Shown here piece by piece: positions 43,358-55,340 of a stretch of 64,000 nt of DNA (position 1 is the stretch's first letter; every line of letters begins with the position of its first letter). The notes under the pieces were generated by a model. The model made no database searches. It was given only the letters and a program-made list of their open reading frames with translations, and was not told where the DNA came from. Both the position numbers and the translations under genes were made by a program. The DNA lies in NCBI GenBank assembly GCA_000697055.1, contig JNDT01001937.1:248001-312000 (forward strand), in the 5' to 3' direction. This DNA comes from Saksenaea vasiformis B4078 (taxonomy: Eukaryota > Mucoromycota > Mucoromycetes > Mucorales > Saksenaeaceae).

Positions 43358-46300
43358 CTAAGCGCCATACGTCAATGTGCGTTCCAGTAGGACGCGCAAG
43401 AAACCTGATACCGTTTCGGTAGGTGTACGAATGGTCAATCGGTACATCTAAAGCAATTACCAATACGTAAGTCTTTTGTTTCTTTTTATCTCGTGTTCAT
43501 TTTGACTTACATTCTGCTCCAAGTTCGGTTCCAGCCGTAACAAAGCACCAATCTTGCCACCTTGTTTACCCGCATCCACTACACCGGCTCCGACAAAGTT
43601 GTTCGGGTTAGGATCGACACCTTGGAGCAGGCCAAAGCGGTAGCCCTGGAGGATTTGGGTTACTGTGGCAAGTTGAATGGGTACCTCGCTGCGGAAAATG
43701 ACCTGGTCTTCGCGTGGGGGTCCACCAATCTGGTTCCATCGTTTAAAGAAGTTGGCACCATCCATGGTTTCGATAGGCTCTTGGAATTTGGTAAGTACCA
43801 CTGGAAGTTTAAGGTGCAAGACCTGCGCCATATCAGTGCGGTACGAGATGTAAAAATCGGGTGCGCCGTTAAAGGCATCTGTGCATTCGACTTGGACGAG
43901 ACGCTGAATTTGCGCTGCAGGGCCGATACTACTGCCCATTTGCTGGTCCTGTGGGAGCTGGAATGTCAGACCCTCGTATGGGGCAAATCGCAAATTGAGG
44001 TCGTTCATCAGGTTTGCTGTTTTGTTGCTGATGTACAAAGCAATACGTCCGTAACGTCCATGGAACTCGGATTTAATAGACACTTGGAGATTGGCATCTT
44101 CGTAGAGAACACCTTCGGAATTGTACTGTAATCGATTAAATCCAAGCTCGTAGCCTGGTGCAAGTGGTACGTGATCAAAGGTAGGAACAACAGCCAACGA
44201 TTGCTGAGAGGGTGGCGGCGTGCTCACGTTATCGTTCAGCGAGAGACCTTCCAACTGCAATAAATCTGGCTCAGCAGAGTAGACAGGTGGTGTTACCGTT
44301 GCTGGTGGTTGTGCGCGAGGTGTGGATGGACTACCAGTGCCTCCTGAATCTGTCGAATTCATGCGCATGGATGCCATGCGTTTCAATCCTTCCTGACGCT
44401 CCAGGTTCGCTTCTTTACCACCAATGACCCACACTCGTTTATCCTCTGTATCGCCATGCTTCTGATTCAATTTCAACAACAATGTCGATTCACGTTCAGG
44501 GAATGGAGGCATCTCCTCGCAAACGGTTTGCAGCATATCGTCGGTAGGCATCGTTGAAATAGCAAGGTACTCACACGCACGTTGTTGAAGTTCCGAATCC
44601 AGTACGTAGCGGTACTGATTGAATACAGCGAGAACCTGGCCCTTGATTTCTGGGAAGAGATTGACAAACTTGACGTACGTCGTCAGAAGAAGAGCACGCG
44701 TCTGCAACGAACAAAGGTTGAATTTGGAATGGACGGCGTTGAATTGCTCAATGGGACTACAGCCAGGGTAATTCGCAATCAAGTGACCAAATTCACCAAG
44801 AATATAGCCGCCCACTTTCACCATAGTTTCGTTGTACTGTGGCGATCCTAGGTAGTTCAGCACTGTTTTCGCGGCATATTCTTGGAGCTCTTCGTTGTTG
44901 GTGACAATCTGCACCACACGGAACCACACTTCTTCACCCACTTGCTCTCCAGCTGTCGAAATAAGTTGAAGAATGATATCGACGTACCAGGAGTAGGCCG
45001 TAGCGAATTTCTCGGCCAAGATAGCGATCTTTAATACCATTTCCTCTCGCATGGCGTAGTCTGCCACTTGCAGGTATCGTAAAAGTTCGGACACGATGGT
45101 TTTCGCGTTGGACGTGTCACACATGGAATACAACAAGTCTAAACCGCGTCGTCGTACACTAATATCCTTATCACGTAAGGACATGAGAATAGTCTCTTGA
45201 TGGCGTTTAATTGGCTCTAGCGAATCAACGCACGCGGCCAAATGGGCCATTGTCTCCAAACCAAGATAACGGACATTGGTTTCTTTGCAAGAGATGAATC
45301 GACCAAGCAAAGCTGCAGCTTGCGCACAGATGGTAGAGTTGCTGTCAAGGTGAATGGCTAAATTGATGGCTTCGAACAAGACAGCATTCTGAGCATTACT
45401 ATGCTGGACATTTTTTGGTGTGTCTTGCGAATTGGTAATGATGATCTGCAACAGTTCGCTAATATCCGCTCGGAGTTTCGGCTCATCTGAAACCGCGTGT
45501 GAGATCGACATGCACTAATAAGGCACGCTCTCTTTTTTTTTTTCTTTTACCTGGAGGAGGATAGTACTGCAAAAGACGAAGACATTTGACTTGCAACCAT
45601 GGTGTTGGTACCTTGTAATAAATATAATCTAAGCTATAATCCCGGTCTACCAGTATCTATTTTTTTTCTGTTAAGCAAACCAAGGAATAAAAAGGAGATT
45701 AGCGAGAACGTTACCCTTCTTAGTCTATTCACTGCTTTTTCATAACATTGGGCGTATTCCATAGGATAACTCTGTGCTAGGGCGAGCACCAGCGTTGTTA
45801 CGGACAAGGCAACACCCTATCAACCATTCAATGTATCAGCACCGCCCACCGGTTTCCTCGTTTGTCTTACCAAATCATACTCGTCCATCAGGGCAATGAT
45901 ACGATCAGCCCAATCCGTCACAGGAATAACATCTGGATACTTGCGAAACAAACGCAACAGTGTAAGGGCTGCTTTTTTCTTGACAAAACTTTTCGATGTG
46001 CTAGTGTAGAAAATCGCGTCCATCAGTTTCGCACCGTTCAGAAGATGAACTATGTGTGATATTTACGGTGATATGAGTAATCGATGAACGTCTGTTGCCA
46101 GGGATTCTGCCATTTCGCGTCCACCAATATTAGCAATAGCATGCAAGGCCAAACAGTTGTTGATTTCATTCATGTCGTCGAGGTCCTTTTTCGTCGAGTT
46201 GACCACGAGGCGCACAAGGTCGGAATTCTCATGGAAAAGCAACGTAACTGCCAAATCCCCCTAACTTCACGTCAGTCCATGCTATAAAACAAAAACCCAA

Positions 46301-46633
46301 ACAAAAAAAAAAAACGTACAATTTGCTTTTCACTGTATTTTGTGCTCGAGATGAGGTTGACAGCTTCGAGATGACCAAAATCGATGTCCCAACCGAGAAT
46401 GTACATGTACAGCAGTTTACATACATACTTCTTCTTTTGATACCCATTGAGGTTGCCTTCTTTAAACTTCGAACGAATATTGGCCATCTCCTTATTGATC
46501 CGTTTCTCCTCGAGCTCACGTACTCGGCAATTTCTGATGTCGGCTACACCAAAGACATTTGTAAGCAACAAGAGCAAGAAAATACAATAGCCTGTTTACC
46601 GATGAACACCATCAACCCTCTCATGGACGACAT
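43358..46633 (-). CDS. AP-2 complex subunit alpha (alpha-adaptin)
   Basis: Large subunit of the clathrin adaptor AP-2, which binds PIP2 and endocytic motifs at the plasma membrane. The ATG at 46633 gives [11 protein letters not shown] and, after an intron, [20 protein letters not shown], then [20 protein letters not shown] and [16 protein letters not shown], the conserved alpha-adaptin trunk start. Later exons are [37 protein letters not shown] and [19 protein letters not shown]. The large exon 45511-43517 holds the rest of the trunk, a Ser/Pro hinge and the ear domain. The apparent end at 43457 is intronic: splicing GTAAGT...CTTTAG to 43450 adds [20 protein letters not shown], matching the family C-terminus, with TAG at 43360-43358. 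At least six introns. Convergent with RARS. Confidence 0.94.
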
Positions 46634-47737
46634 GGCGGATGCGTTTGCTTTTTCAGAAAAAGGAAAGATGACAAAGGCAGCTTGCCTTTATTTTTTGCCT
46701 TTGTGAAACGAAAATCAAATCGGAGTTCTAAAATAAATTATACGAGTGCGCAGGAGTTTGAGGATCCCCATCCGTAGTTACATGCCCTTGCCGTTGGAAC
46801 AATTAGAAAAGACATTGGAAGAGAAGCCATAGAAAGTGGGGAAAAGCTGTTATAATAAACTGGGCAAAAATCAGTAAACCAAATTGGATGGACAATGAAA
46901 GAGAACATATACAAAGAAAACGGATGTATAAAAACAAAATCAACAGCGAGGAGATAAAACCGCCACCGCCAGATATCTACTCGTGAAAAAAAAAAAAAGT
47001 GATTCAGAGGTAAGAGTTTCGGCAGTGACTATGGAGAACGGGCTACGGTGACGTGCCACACACAGGAAATGTGGATCATTGGTGATCAATTCCGCAATCC
47101 TAAGGTGTTCGTAGGACACTCCTCTAATCAATACAATGCAAAATGTTAAGCTCAGTTGCGATTGGTGTACCAAGTTATCTTTATTTCTGAGTTATATAAG
47201 TAGCAGCGCGTAATACATCTAGAACAACAATGGCCAGAGAGAGACCATGGTGTTACGCTGCTGGTGTATCCTATAACAACTAGAAAGGAGAAGAATGACA
47301 GATTGCCGGAGAAATGCCGCCTTGCGATCATTAACAAAGACTTGTTACATTGGTGTAATGCAAGATAATGGAAGATGCGCGCGGTCGACTCTACTGCAGG
47401 CTTCTATAAGCTGAATTTACTTGGTGGCACCACAAAGCCTTGATTCGGGCTTAGCGTTGAGCTATGTGAGCTGTATATTTCATATCGGCGTTGTCGGTTT
47501 CGTGCCCCCTTGCTTTTTCTGCTTCCCTTCACAGACCCTTCTTCATTAATCATATAAACTGTCTATATCGCTCGATCCACTGCGTCCCTGTCCACTACTC
47601 TAACATATTGACATAACCCAATCGCAATTAATACAACATATCGGATTAAGCGTAGTTTATCGGTTTTAATCAACAAAAAGCAGTTCAAAGTTATCTGTCC
47701 TCCGTTCCTGAAGAAAGACAAGCTACGTTTATTTAGG
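46634..47737. other. Intergenic region
   Basis: Upstream of AP-2 alpha and of the HET-domain gene, which are divergent. No supported ORF or RNA gene. Confidence 0.4.
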
Positions 47738-49405
47738 ATGTATATTAGATACGGGAGGTTGAAGTGGAAAGTGACCGATGGAGAAGGACGAAAATTATCT
47801 AGTGACACATACATGGATGTCGCTTTAGGCGAGTACCAGCACAGCGGTATGAATGTCTTTTTGACTACTAGTCTTTACTATACCAGAGCGAAATGCTTAT
47901 TTCCTTGTACTAACAGTACCAGGCTTTAAGCCTACAAGACTTGTCCGTACATCTGATATGCAAGTAATACAAGGAGCTGAAGTCGATGGGTCATATTATG
48001 CCTTATCCTATTCTTGGAACCAGTCCGGGAGAATCGAAAATGAGGGAGCCGAGGATGCGAAGCGGTTCGATGAGGGCAAGCACATGATACTAGATGAAAG
48101 CTATTCAAGCCGTCAGGTCCATTTTAAGGATCTTATCCAGCAGATCTGCAAGGACTTTGGTGTTCAGTATATCTGGTATGAACCAATGTGTATTAATCAA
48201 GACGACAAAGAGGACAAGAAGCGGGAGATAGGACAGATGCACAAAATCTACAAGAATGCGCATTGTACATTGGCGTTGGTGCCAGAATTCGAGTATGCTT
48301 ATGGGATGTCCGACGTCAATATCCATGTGCTACCAACTAACAGTGGGCTAAGCGTGCATGGACCCTGGAAGAAGCATACATGTCCAGAAGGGTCATTTTC
48401 GTTGGCCGTAATGTCTTCTTAGATTCCGCCGGTATTGAAGAGCGTATGTCGGACGCCCACCACAGCCAGTTTTTATACAGCCTATGCAAAAAATCGCGAT
48501 GATGGGGCGCCAGCACGGTCTTGTACCATGCGTGCACACGCACAAGCACCAGAGAGCATGACCAGTTTTTTGCCCTTGTCAATATATTTCCTGATATCTT
48601 GGATAGTATTGAAATCAGCTACCATCAAGATGTGTTGGATCTTGCTCTCCGGTTCTATGCGCTTTTAGCCGCACGAGACCTGTCGATACTGTTGTTCAGC
48701 CTCCCTCATCCCAAGCTCAACTCCTCCAGGGCACCTGTAGTAACTCGTCCGTGGCATGACTCCCTGCCATCCTGGACTGGTGTCCATGGAGTTCATATAC
48801 CACAGTCAACGACGAGAGAGCATAGACCTTTATCCATGTGCGACTACACTGTTGATGGAGAATTCTTGCGGGTTCAATGCAGATACATTCGCGTATGCAT
48901 CAAAGGACAAGAGTCCATGCAAGTCGAAGCTTCCATCAAGCGAGCCTTTGAAGATTCCAAGGGTGGCTACGGTCTTCCGCTGTTCAGGCTACTCTCTTCG
49001 GATGACAACTGTACAATTACTACCAGTGACGGCGACTGCCCAAGCTTTGTCCGTGTCATGGATGAAAAAGACAATGAAGACGGATATACGCGTTACGAAG
49101 TCTGCAGGTCAAAGATAACCCATGTGCTTCCAGTCGTGGTTAGTCCTGAAGACATCTTGACTAACACGCTAGTGTCGCCAATATTCGGCGCCGGCTTCCT
49201 GTCGCTTACAGATGACTGCTCGGAAGAGTGTTATATCCTTTCGGGAATAGCATATAACCGTGACCACAGCCAGTATATTGTCATGTCCGTCATCGCAAAG
49301 AAAGCAGGTCGTTACTACAAATCGATTGGTGTCTGTATCATAGAAGAGGATTTCAAATTCGATTCCAAACATGAAAGTCCAAAACAGGAATTTGTTATCC
49401 AATGA
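47738..49405 (+). CDS. HET-domain (heterokaryon-incompatibility-like) protein
   Basis: HET proteins mediate non-self recognition and regulated cell death in Ascomycota; in Mucoromycota they occur but their role is unknown. The 5' exon opens MYIRYGRLKWKV. An intron ending CTAACAG (near 47917) leads to FKPTRLVRTSDMQV, then GSYYALSYSWNQSG and DFGVQYIWYEPMCINQDD with QMHKIYKNAHCTLALVP: the three HET motifs (ALSY.W, ..W.D..CINQ, Q...M..IY..A). An intron ending CCAACTAACAG (about 48340) restores the frame to WAKRAWTLEEAYMSRRVIF. A further switch of frame near 48480-48520 leads to the long last exon with TREHDQFFALVNIFPDI and ends at 49405. That last joint may be an intron or a frameshift. The start is tentative. 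Confidence 0.72.
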
Positions 49406-49763
49406 TGTTATAAAAATTACAACATATAAAAGCCTTTATATTATTATAAACTCGTATTAGGAAAGGTGCTATTTAGCAGGCGCAAATATTTTTGAAGCTT
49501 CAGTAGGGGGTTTCAATACCTCTTATAATTATAAACTTATAAAGTCGGGAATTCAAAAAAATTAAATGGAGAGCTGTGATAGGCTAGCAGACACCCTATA
49601 GAATGACAACTTTTTTTATGAGTTTTTGAGTTTTATAAACTGCGGTGATTAAAATATATCCTTCTGCAATTGTGAGTAATGCACCATCAGATAACTGTCA
49701 TAACGTGTATAAAAGCATGGATCTACACACACTCTGTTTGGTTTTGTATTATTTTGAAACAAT
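49406..49763. other. AT-rich spacer
   Basis: Strongly A/T (TTATAATTATAAAC-like repeats around 49440-49540). No ORF supported. Confidence 0.4.
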
Positions 49764-50295
49764 ATGTCAAGCACCGCGCCTTTATCTACCCCTAAGAAGG
49801 TACAGGTGCTCTGGGAAAAGGATGCTGTTCTACCTTTTAATAAAAGCTCAATGGATATCCTTCTGGAATGGCTTACAAAACGTGGAAAATATGATCAATG
49901 GCGAGGAAGCAAGAACAGCCCAATGGCTAGCAAGCAGGTGTTGATTGGAGAAATTACCAAAAAGTTGCAAGAAGCTGGGATCCATCATCGAAAGTCGCAG
50001 GATGTATACGAACAGCAATCTACAATATTCAGGCTGAGTTTTCGAAGGCAACAGATTGGCTATGGAATACTGGCAATGGTGCCATTGTAGAGAGAATCAA
50101 TGAAGGCTGCAGTGCTGTAGACGCTGAAATCTACAACAAAGGTAAGAAACGCAAGTCTACTGATAAGGAAAACTGAGTGTGTCACATAGACGTAGTAAGA
50201 AGGAAATGCAAGTATTACTATGACCTTGAAGATGTATTTGGCGATTGTCCTTCAGCGCGCGCCGCCTTTCCTATGGATGTTAGAAAATGCAATTG
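49764..50295 (+). pseudogene. SANT/Myb-like DNA-binding protein fragment
   Basis: The ATG at 49764 opens MSSTAPLSTPKKVQVLWEKD. SSMDILLEWLTKRGKYDQWR and ITKKLQEAGIHHRKSQ follow: a trihelix/SANT-like arrangement widespread in Mucorales, often near transposons. The frame then changes near 49995 to IYNIQAEFSKATDWLWNTGN, so one indel is needed. A good intron (GTAAGAAACG...CACATAG, about 50142-50189) leads to DVVRRKCKYYYDLEDVFGD and a stop at 50293-50295. A following open frame (50287-50600) could be a later exon but was not joined. Probably a decaying gene. Confidence 0.45.
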
Positions 50296-50639
50296 ATACT
50301 GTATTCAATTGTCGTGCGTTTTAAACAGACAGTGCGCAACAGTTCTAGTTGGACGACTATAGGCTGCGCACGAAAACCAGTTTCTAGTGAATCTACGAAA
50401 AAACGTACAGCACTTTTACAGACAATGATAGAAACTCTGCATATCAACAATCTCTGCGAAAAAGTTTACGTATCGCTTACGTGTTCGACCAATTCAGAAT
50501 TGATGATACGAGATCACCATAGATCAGCTTCCACAATCACTGTTCTGGAACAATTACGATTCCAGGATGGCGACATGCAAGGTAAGAAAAAATGTTCAAA
50601 ATAGTGTATCCTGACTTATATTGCTCGTGTCAACCTTTT

Positions 50640-51106
50640 TTGATTCAATAGGTTTGATTGTAGTTGCCAAAACTACTACAATGGACATTCGTCTGTTGAT
50701 TTTAGACTACGCTGGATTAATAACAAACCCGGAGGATTTGCGCAAATTTGTGAAATAGGAACAACTAATAGATGATTTGTTCTTACTTTTTTTTTCATAG
50801 AACTATCAAATTCATAAAAGAGATCGTTGTGGACAAGGGACACAAACTGGAGTGCTTCACTCGGCACAAACTGTTGAATTCTGATGATATCCAAAACTTT
50901 AACTGCAGAACAGCTAATGTGAAACGGTCAACATTATGCTGACCAGCTATTTTTATTTATGTTACTTGATGTGTAATAAAGATAATAAAAGAAAGTACCA
51001 TCGCTACTTTGTTGTGAATGCGATTATTCTTTTTTAAAGGTTAATTTCGTACAGTATTTAGCTGACACTAACACTTTTTCAAGCTTCAGTAGCGACAAGG
51101 AAGCTA
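50640..51106. other. No gene seen
   Basis: AT-rich with short ORFs only. The closest supported coding block is the exon at 51107. Confidence 0.3.
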
Positions 51107-51515
51107 GTGTCATGTTGCAGCAGCAAAAGCGAAGAACCGGTTGCACGAGTGGTGTTTTCTACTGAGTCGCGTGCCTTGCGTTTAGTCTGCACGGCTTTCC
51201 ACTATGCCAATGGATTCAATGGTGTGAATCAAGAACAGCAGTTAATCAAGCGGGTATCGTCGTTATCCTATCTCTACAATGGTCAAGAAGTGTGTTTTGA
51301 TACATCTACCGGAGCGCAGCACCAATTGCTAGCAATGTGGCGATGTACTCTGCTGCGCGTCGATAGGTGAATGTTTGTGATCAAATCATGCAAGTCATTG
51401 ATAAGAGATTCCCATAAAAGGTGGCCAAAGTTCTATTATCTGGAGCGGGTATGCCTATCGCGTGCATGTTACTGCTCATCAGCACCCCTGGTCGTGGGTC
51501 ATGTTCTCCCGGTAA
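51107..51515 (+). CDS. Putative upstream exons, possibly the RdRP N-terminus
   Basis: Open frame with SEEPVARVVFSTESRALRL and HYANGFNGVNQEQQLIKRV, then MWRCTLLRVDR. A GTGAATG...AAAAG intron (51367-51421) continues to WPKFYYLERVCLSRACYCSS and a GTAATC donor near 51513. No ATG clearly starts it. Its position 140 bp before the RdRP frame, same strand and phase-compatible introns make it a likely 5' part of that gene, but I could not join it through 51515-51654. Confidence 0.35.
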
Positions 51516-51653
51516 TCAAATAGCTTCTTGGAAGAAACTTTTACACAATAAAAATAAGGTTTGTCAGCATGGATTCATTTACTAAGCGTGGTATACTAAG
51601 ACGCGTTCTTTCATTTTCGTGTCATGGAAAGACGCGTGAAAAAGCGTAAATAA

Positions 51654-54600
51654 ATGTGGCGGCGTTTCAATTCTCAGTGTGAGCTTGACCTCTTCATGAA
51701 TCAGCTTGACAAGGAAGTGATCCGATGCGCTAAACAGGTTTACAATCATCTCGGATTTCGTGACAGGATATGTGCTCTCAATCAGGGTATATCTTTTATG
51801 CCAATGGAGCTCCAGAAGATGCAGACACTGTATAGTGCGCATAAAGAAGAACTGGCGTCCATGGTAAAATGTTTTCTTCAATGGACTCCTGTCAATGGCA
51901 CCAGAAAAACGTTAAGGGATTTTAATCAGCGATTGGACGACGTACTATTAATAATGAACAGCTGTAAGCCTTTTCTAAAGAAAAAAAAGAAAGAAAAAGA
52001 GAGAAACAGCAAAGCTTGGAAACTTTTCATGTTGATGCATTCTTTCTTTTTGCTGGCAGATGACAATGATCTGGAACTGGACGAGCCCACACATACCAGT
52101 AGTAGTACCTCAGCAAAAAAACGAACTGCGGATGAATCAGACGTTGATACAAGTGACCTTAGTAAGAGACCACGCACTTACCGTGTCAATAGCAATGAGG
52201 GAGAGGATGCCCGCGTAGAGCCTACCACAGCTGCCATTCAGGATGTCGCAGGTTTTAATATCCTGTGCAGCCCTCCCATGCTGAAGCATTGTTCCGATAA
52301 CTTGCCATGGCCACTTCTGTTTGAGATGGCCCGATTTTTCATGTTGTGTGAAGTCCAATACCAAACGTTATCCTTGTCAACCTTGCAAAAATTCATCGAT
52401 GTTGGGCTTGTTGAACCCCGGCAACTTTTTACCACCATGGCCCAGTGGAACGAGAACCAACGTGGTATTTCTCAAAGTGCGACAAGTCATTCCTTACTGG
52501 AACGATGCAGTGAACATGTGTGGAGTTACCTCGAGAACCCAGAACAACAACCCATTGGGCGATTGGTCCATTATACAGGTGTCATGGCTCTTTCTGTTGG
52601 TAAACGACCAGTGATTCACCTGAGACCACCTAAAGTGGGCGCATCCAACCGTTTCTTTCGTAAATTCGGCTCTCACCGGTTTCTGGAACTGAAATTGAAC
52701 TCGGCCACCCATCCGTCCCTCATACGCGCACAACAAGAATTCTTCCTGAAACCGTTCTTATTGATGGATCGAGTCTACAAGTTTCTGTTTGTGAAGGACA
52801 GTACTGTTGTTTTGTTTGCCACCGAAGGAGGGGGACTGGAGCCCATGACTATCCGTCAGGTGATTGACTGGCACATTCCAATCATAGAAAACAGCAGCAT
52901 GACAGCCAGTAAATATGCAAGCCGTATGTCCCTCGGCTACAGTAACAGTACTCGCACCGTCGTTTTTTCGCCGGAAAATATCCAGTATATTGACGACGTC
53001 TATGCAAGTACGGGCAAAAGTGACGAAGCATGCATGACAGACGGATGTGGGATTCTTTCTTGTGCAGCGATGCGAAAAATTATGGAATATCATCATCAGG
53101 AAGACAAACAATTATGGTGCGCTGTCCAAGGGCGCATTGGTGGAGCAAAGGGCGTTTGGCTTCTTTCACCTGATATGGATTTCGATTCAGGAGAATGGAT
53201 TCAAATCCGTGCATCACAGAACAAATTCAAAACAGGTTTACACAATGATCCCATCCATTACACATTTGATCTCGTGAAACAGTCGATCTGTATCTATCCA
53301 TCCTACCTGAACACACAGTTTATTCAATGTCTTGCGGAGGGAGGTGTTCAACCGTCTACGTTTATCGAGTTGCTGGATGAGTATTTACGACGACTTGCTA
53401 CGATGGTGACAGAGAACCGAAACATTAGAGTGCTACGCGATTGGGTTGCCCGGTTAGGTAATGTGATGCGTATGCGGCAAGCATTGGAAGACTCGGATAA
53501 AAACGATGATAAGGAGCATGCGGCCCATTCAGATGAGGAGTACCTGGAATGTCGTTCGAATGAAAGTGAATCCTGCTCTGACATTGCTACAGCGACAGCG
53601 ACAGCGGATGGCCACTGGAAGATGAGTTCCTACTCAGGACTACCTACCTCTTTACACGAATCCACCGTGCGGATGCTTGATGCAGGCTTTGATTTATCCA
53701 ATCCCTATGTCGCCAACAAGGTGACAAGCATATTTCGTGACGCCATGCGGTCTATACGAACCAAGTACCGGATTGAGGTGGAGCAATCATGTACAGTAAC
53801 GTGTGTGCCTGATCCTACAGGTACTTTAGAGCCAGGTCAAATCTTTCTACAGCTATCCAAACGCCGAAAAGATGAAAAGTCCGGTATTCGAGCGGGAATC
53901 GTGCTGGGCGATGTATTAGTTGCCCGTAATCCTTGTGGTCTCAAGAGTGATATACAAAAAGTCAAGGCAGTGGATTGTCCTGCATTACGAATGTACACGG
54001 ATCTGGCGGTTTTTTCTGTCAAGGGGGAGCGGTCTTTGGCGAGTATGTTGGGCGGAGGCGATTACGACGGTGATATCGTAAGTTGACGACGACGACCCCT
54101 TTTTTTTTTTTTTTTGCTATCATCTTACGTCTAACGTCATCGTACTACTTAGATCTTTTGTTGCTGGGATCTGCGGCTTGTTGATCCTTTCCAAGCATCT
54201 CCTGTTGTACCTGAACCTAGTCGTGTTGCTGCGGCATTTAACAAAAGTACGGACACGGTGTGTCAAGTGGTGACCAAGTATGAAGCTTTCGAGGAACAGG
54301 AAAGGGCGTTGCAAAAGTGCTTTATTTCTGTTGTCTTACCGGATGGGACGCTTGGTCTTTATGAGAACTGGCGGACGGTGTTAACGGAGACGGCGTCGTT
54401 TGCGAATGAGGATGTTGCTTATTTGGCACACATGTGTGCGAAACTGGTGGATGCGCCAAAGCAGGGACTTGAACTGAAACCAGCGTTCCTTATGCGTGAC
54501 CGGAGTAGTTTTTCCAAAATCCCGCAGCCGGAGTGGTTTGCGGACAAACGAAGTTGGCAGCGTGCGAAAAATCTCAAATCCTATGAGGACAATGCGCCGG

Positions 54601-55340
54601 AAAGTAGCAGCCATGAAGACCGACTCCTGGTGACGGTGATGGATCATCTTTACGACAAGCTAATTAAAGAGACGGACGCGTTTACACGGTTTTCCAAAAG
54701 TATATTTGTGGAGGAGGATGTGATGTTTAAGGATGCAGACCTGGCGGGCCCATGGTTGAAAGCGGTGGAGATGGTGGAGGAGACGAAAGATGAGTTGTTA
54801 CGCAACGATCTTGCGGAGATTCGACAAGCGGTGGAGGATAATTACCAAGGGTATTTTAAAGATGCACGATATCTTTGGCAGCGACGGCGAAAGAAAATGG
54901 ACAGTCGATTAGATCCGGCACGACCTACAGAGGTGTTTCTAGAGGATCAAAGTGCATTCCAAACGGCATTTGAATTGGAAGATTATTATGCTCAACAATT
55001 TCACAGATATCCTTCGACGTTTTCGTCATCGATTCTGAACTTTGATATCCGGGTCAATAACGGGCAGATGATACAGAAAATCAAAGCCAGCTATGCGTAT
55101 CTTTTGACGATACAAACTGAGAAATATTCAAAATACTGCTATATTGTCGCGTACGACATACTTCGGCGAATGAAAGCAGATGCTTGTACCCCGAAGCCAC
55201 ATCATCTCAGCGAAACTGTTACCCCTAGTATGTATAACTCACTTAATCTGGATCGAGGATGGATTCGACGGATTAAAGAAGCTAAATCCGGAGATTCTCT
55301 TGGTTCTCATGTCCGTGTTGCCTATAGTTTAAGTACGTGA
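51654..55340 (+). CDS. Cellular RNA-dependent RNA polymerase (RNAi, QDE-1/RdRP family)
   Basis: Copies single-stranded RNA into dsRNA for Dicer in RNA silencing; a host gene, not viral. Two introns are supported: 51965-52061 (GTAAGCC...GGCAG), which removes a Lys-rich artefact, and 54078-54152 (GTAAGT...CTTAG). Motifs in order: VGASNRFFRKFGSHRFLEL, SENIQYIDDVY-like region, MTDGCGILS (about 53035-53061), WCAVQGRIGGAKGVW, VLVARNPC, then the catalytic GGDYDGDI with DYDGD at 54060-54074, the double-psi beta-barrel DbDGD site. The tail includes FCCWDLRLVDPFQASPVVPE and ends YSLST, stop at 55338-55340. Length (about 1,130 residues from this start) is somewhat short for the family, so the N-terminus may lie further upstream. 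A disordered acidic insert lies at 52075-52210. Confidence 0.9.

Noticed and set aside
51654..55340. Viral RNA polymerase integrated in the genome
   Set aside because: The DYDGD catalytic loop and overall motif order are those of cellular RNA-silencing polymerases, and the gene has spliceosomal introns.
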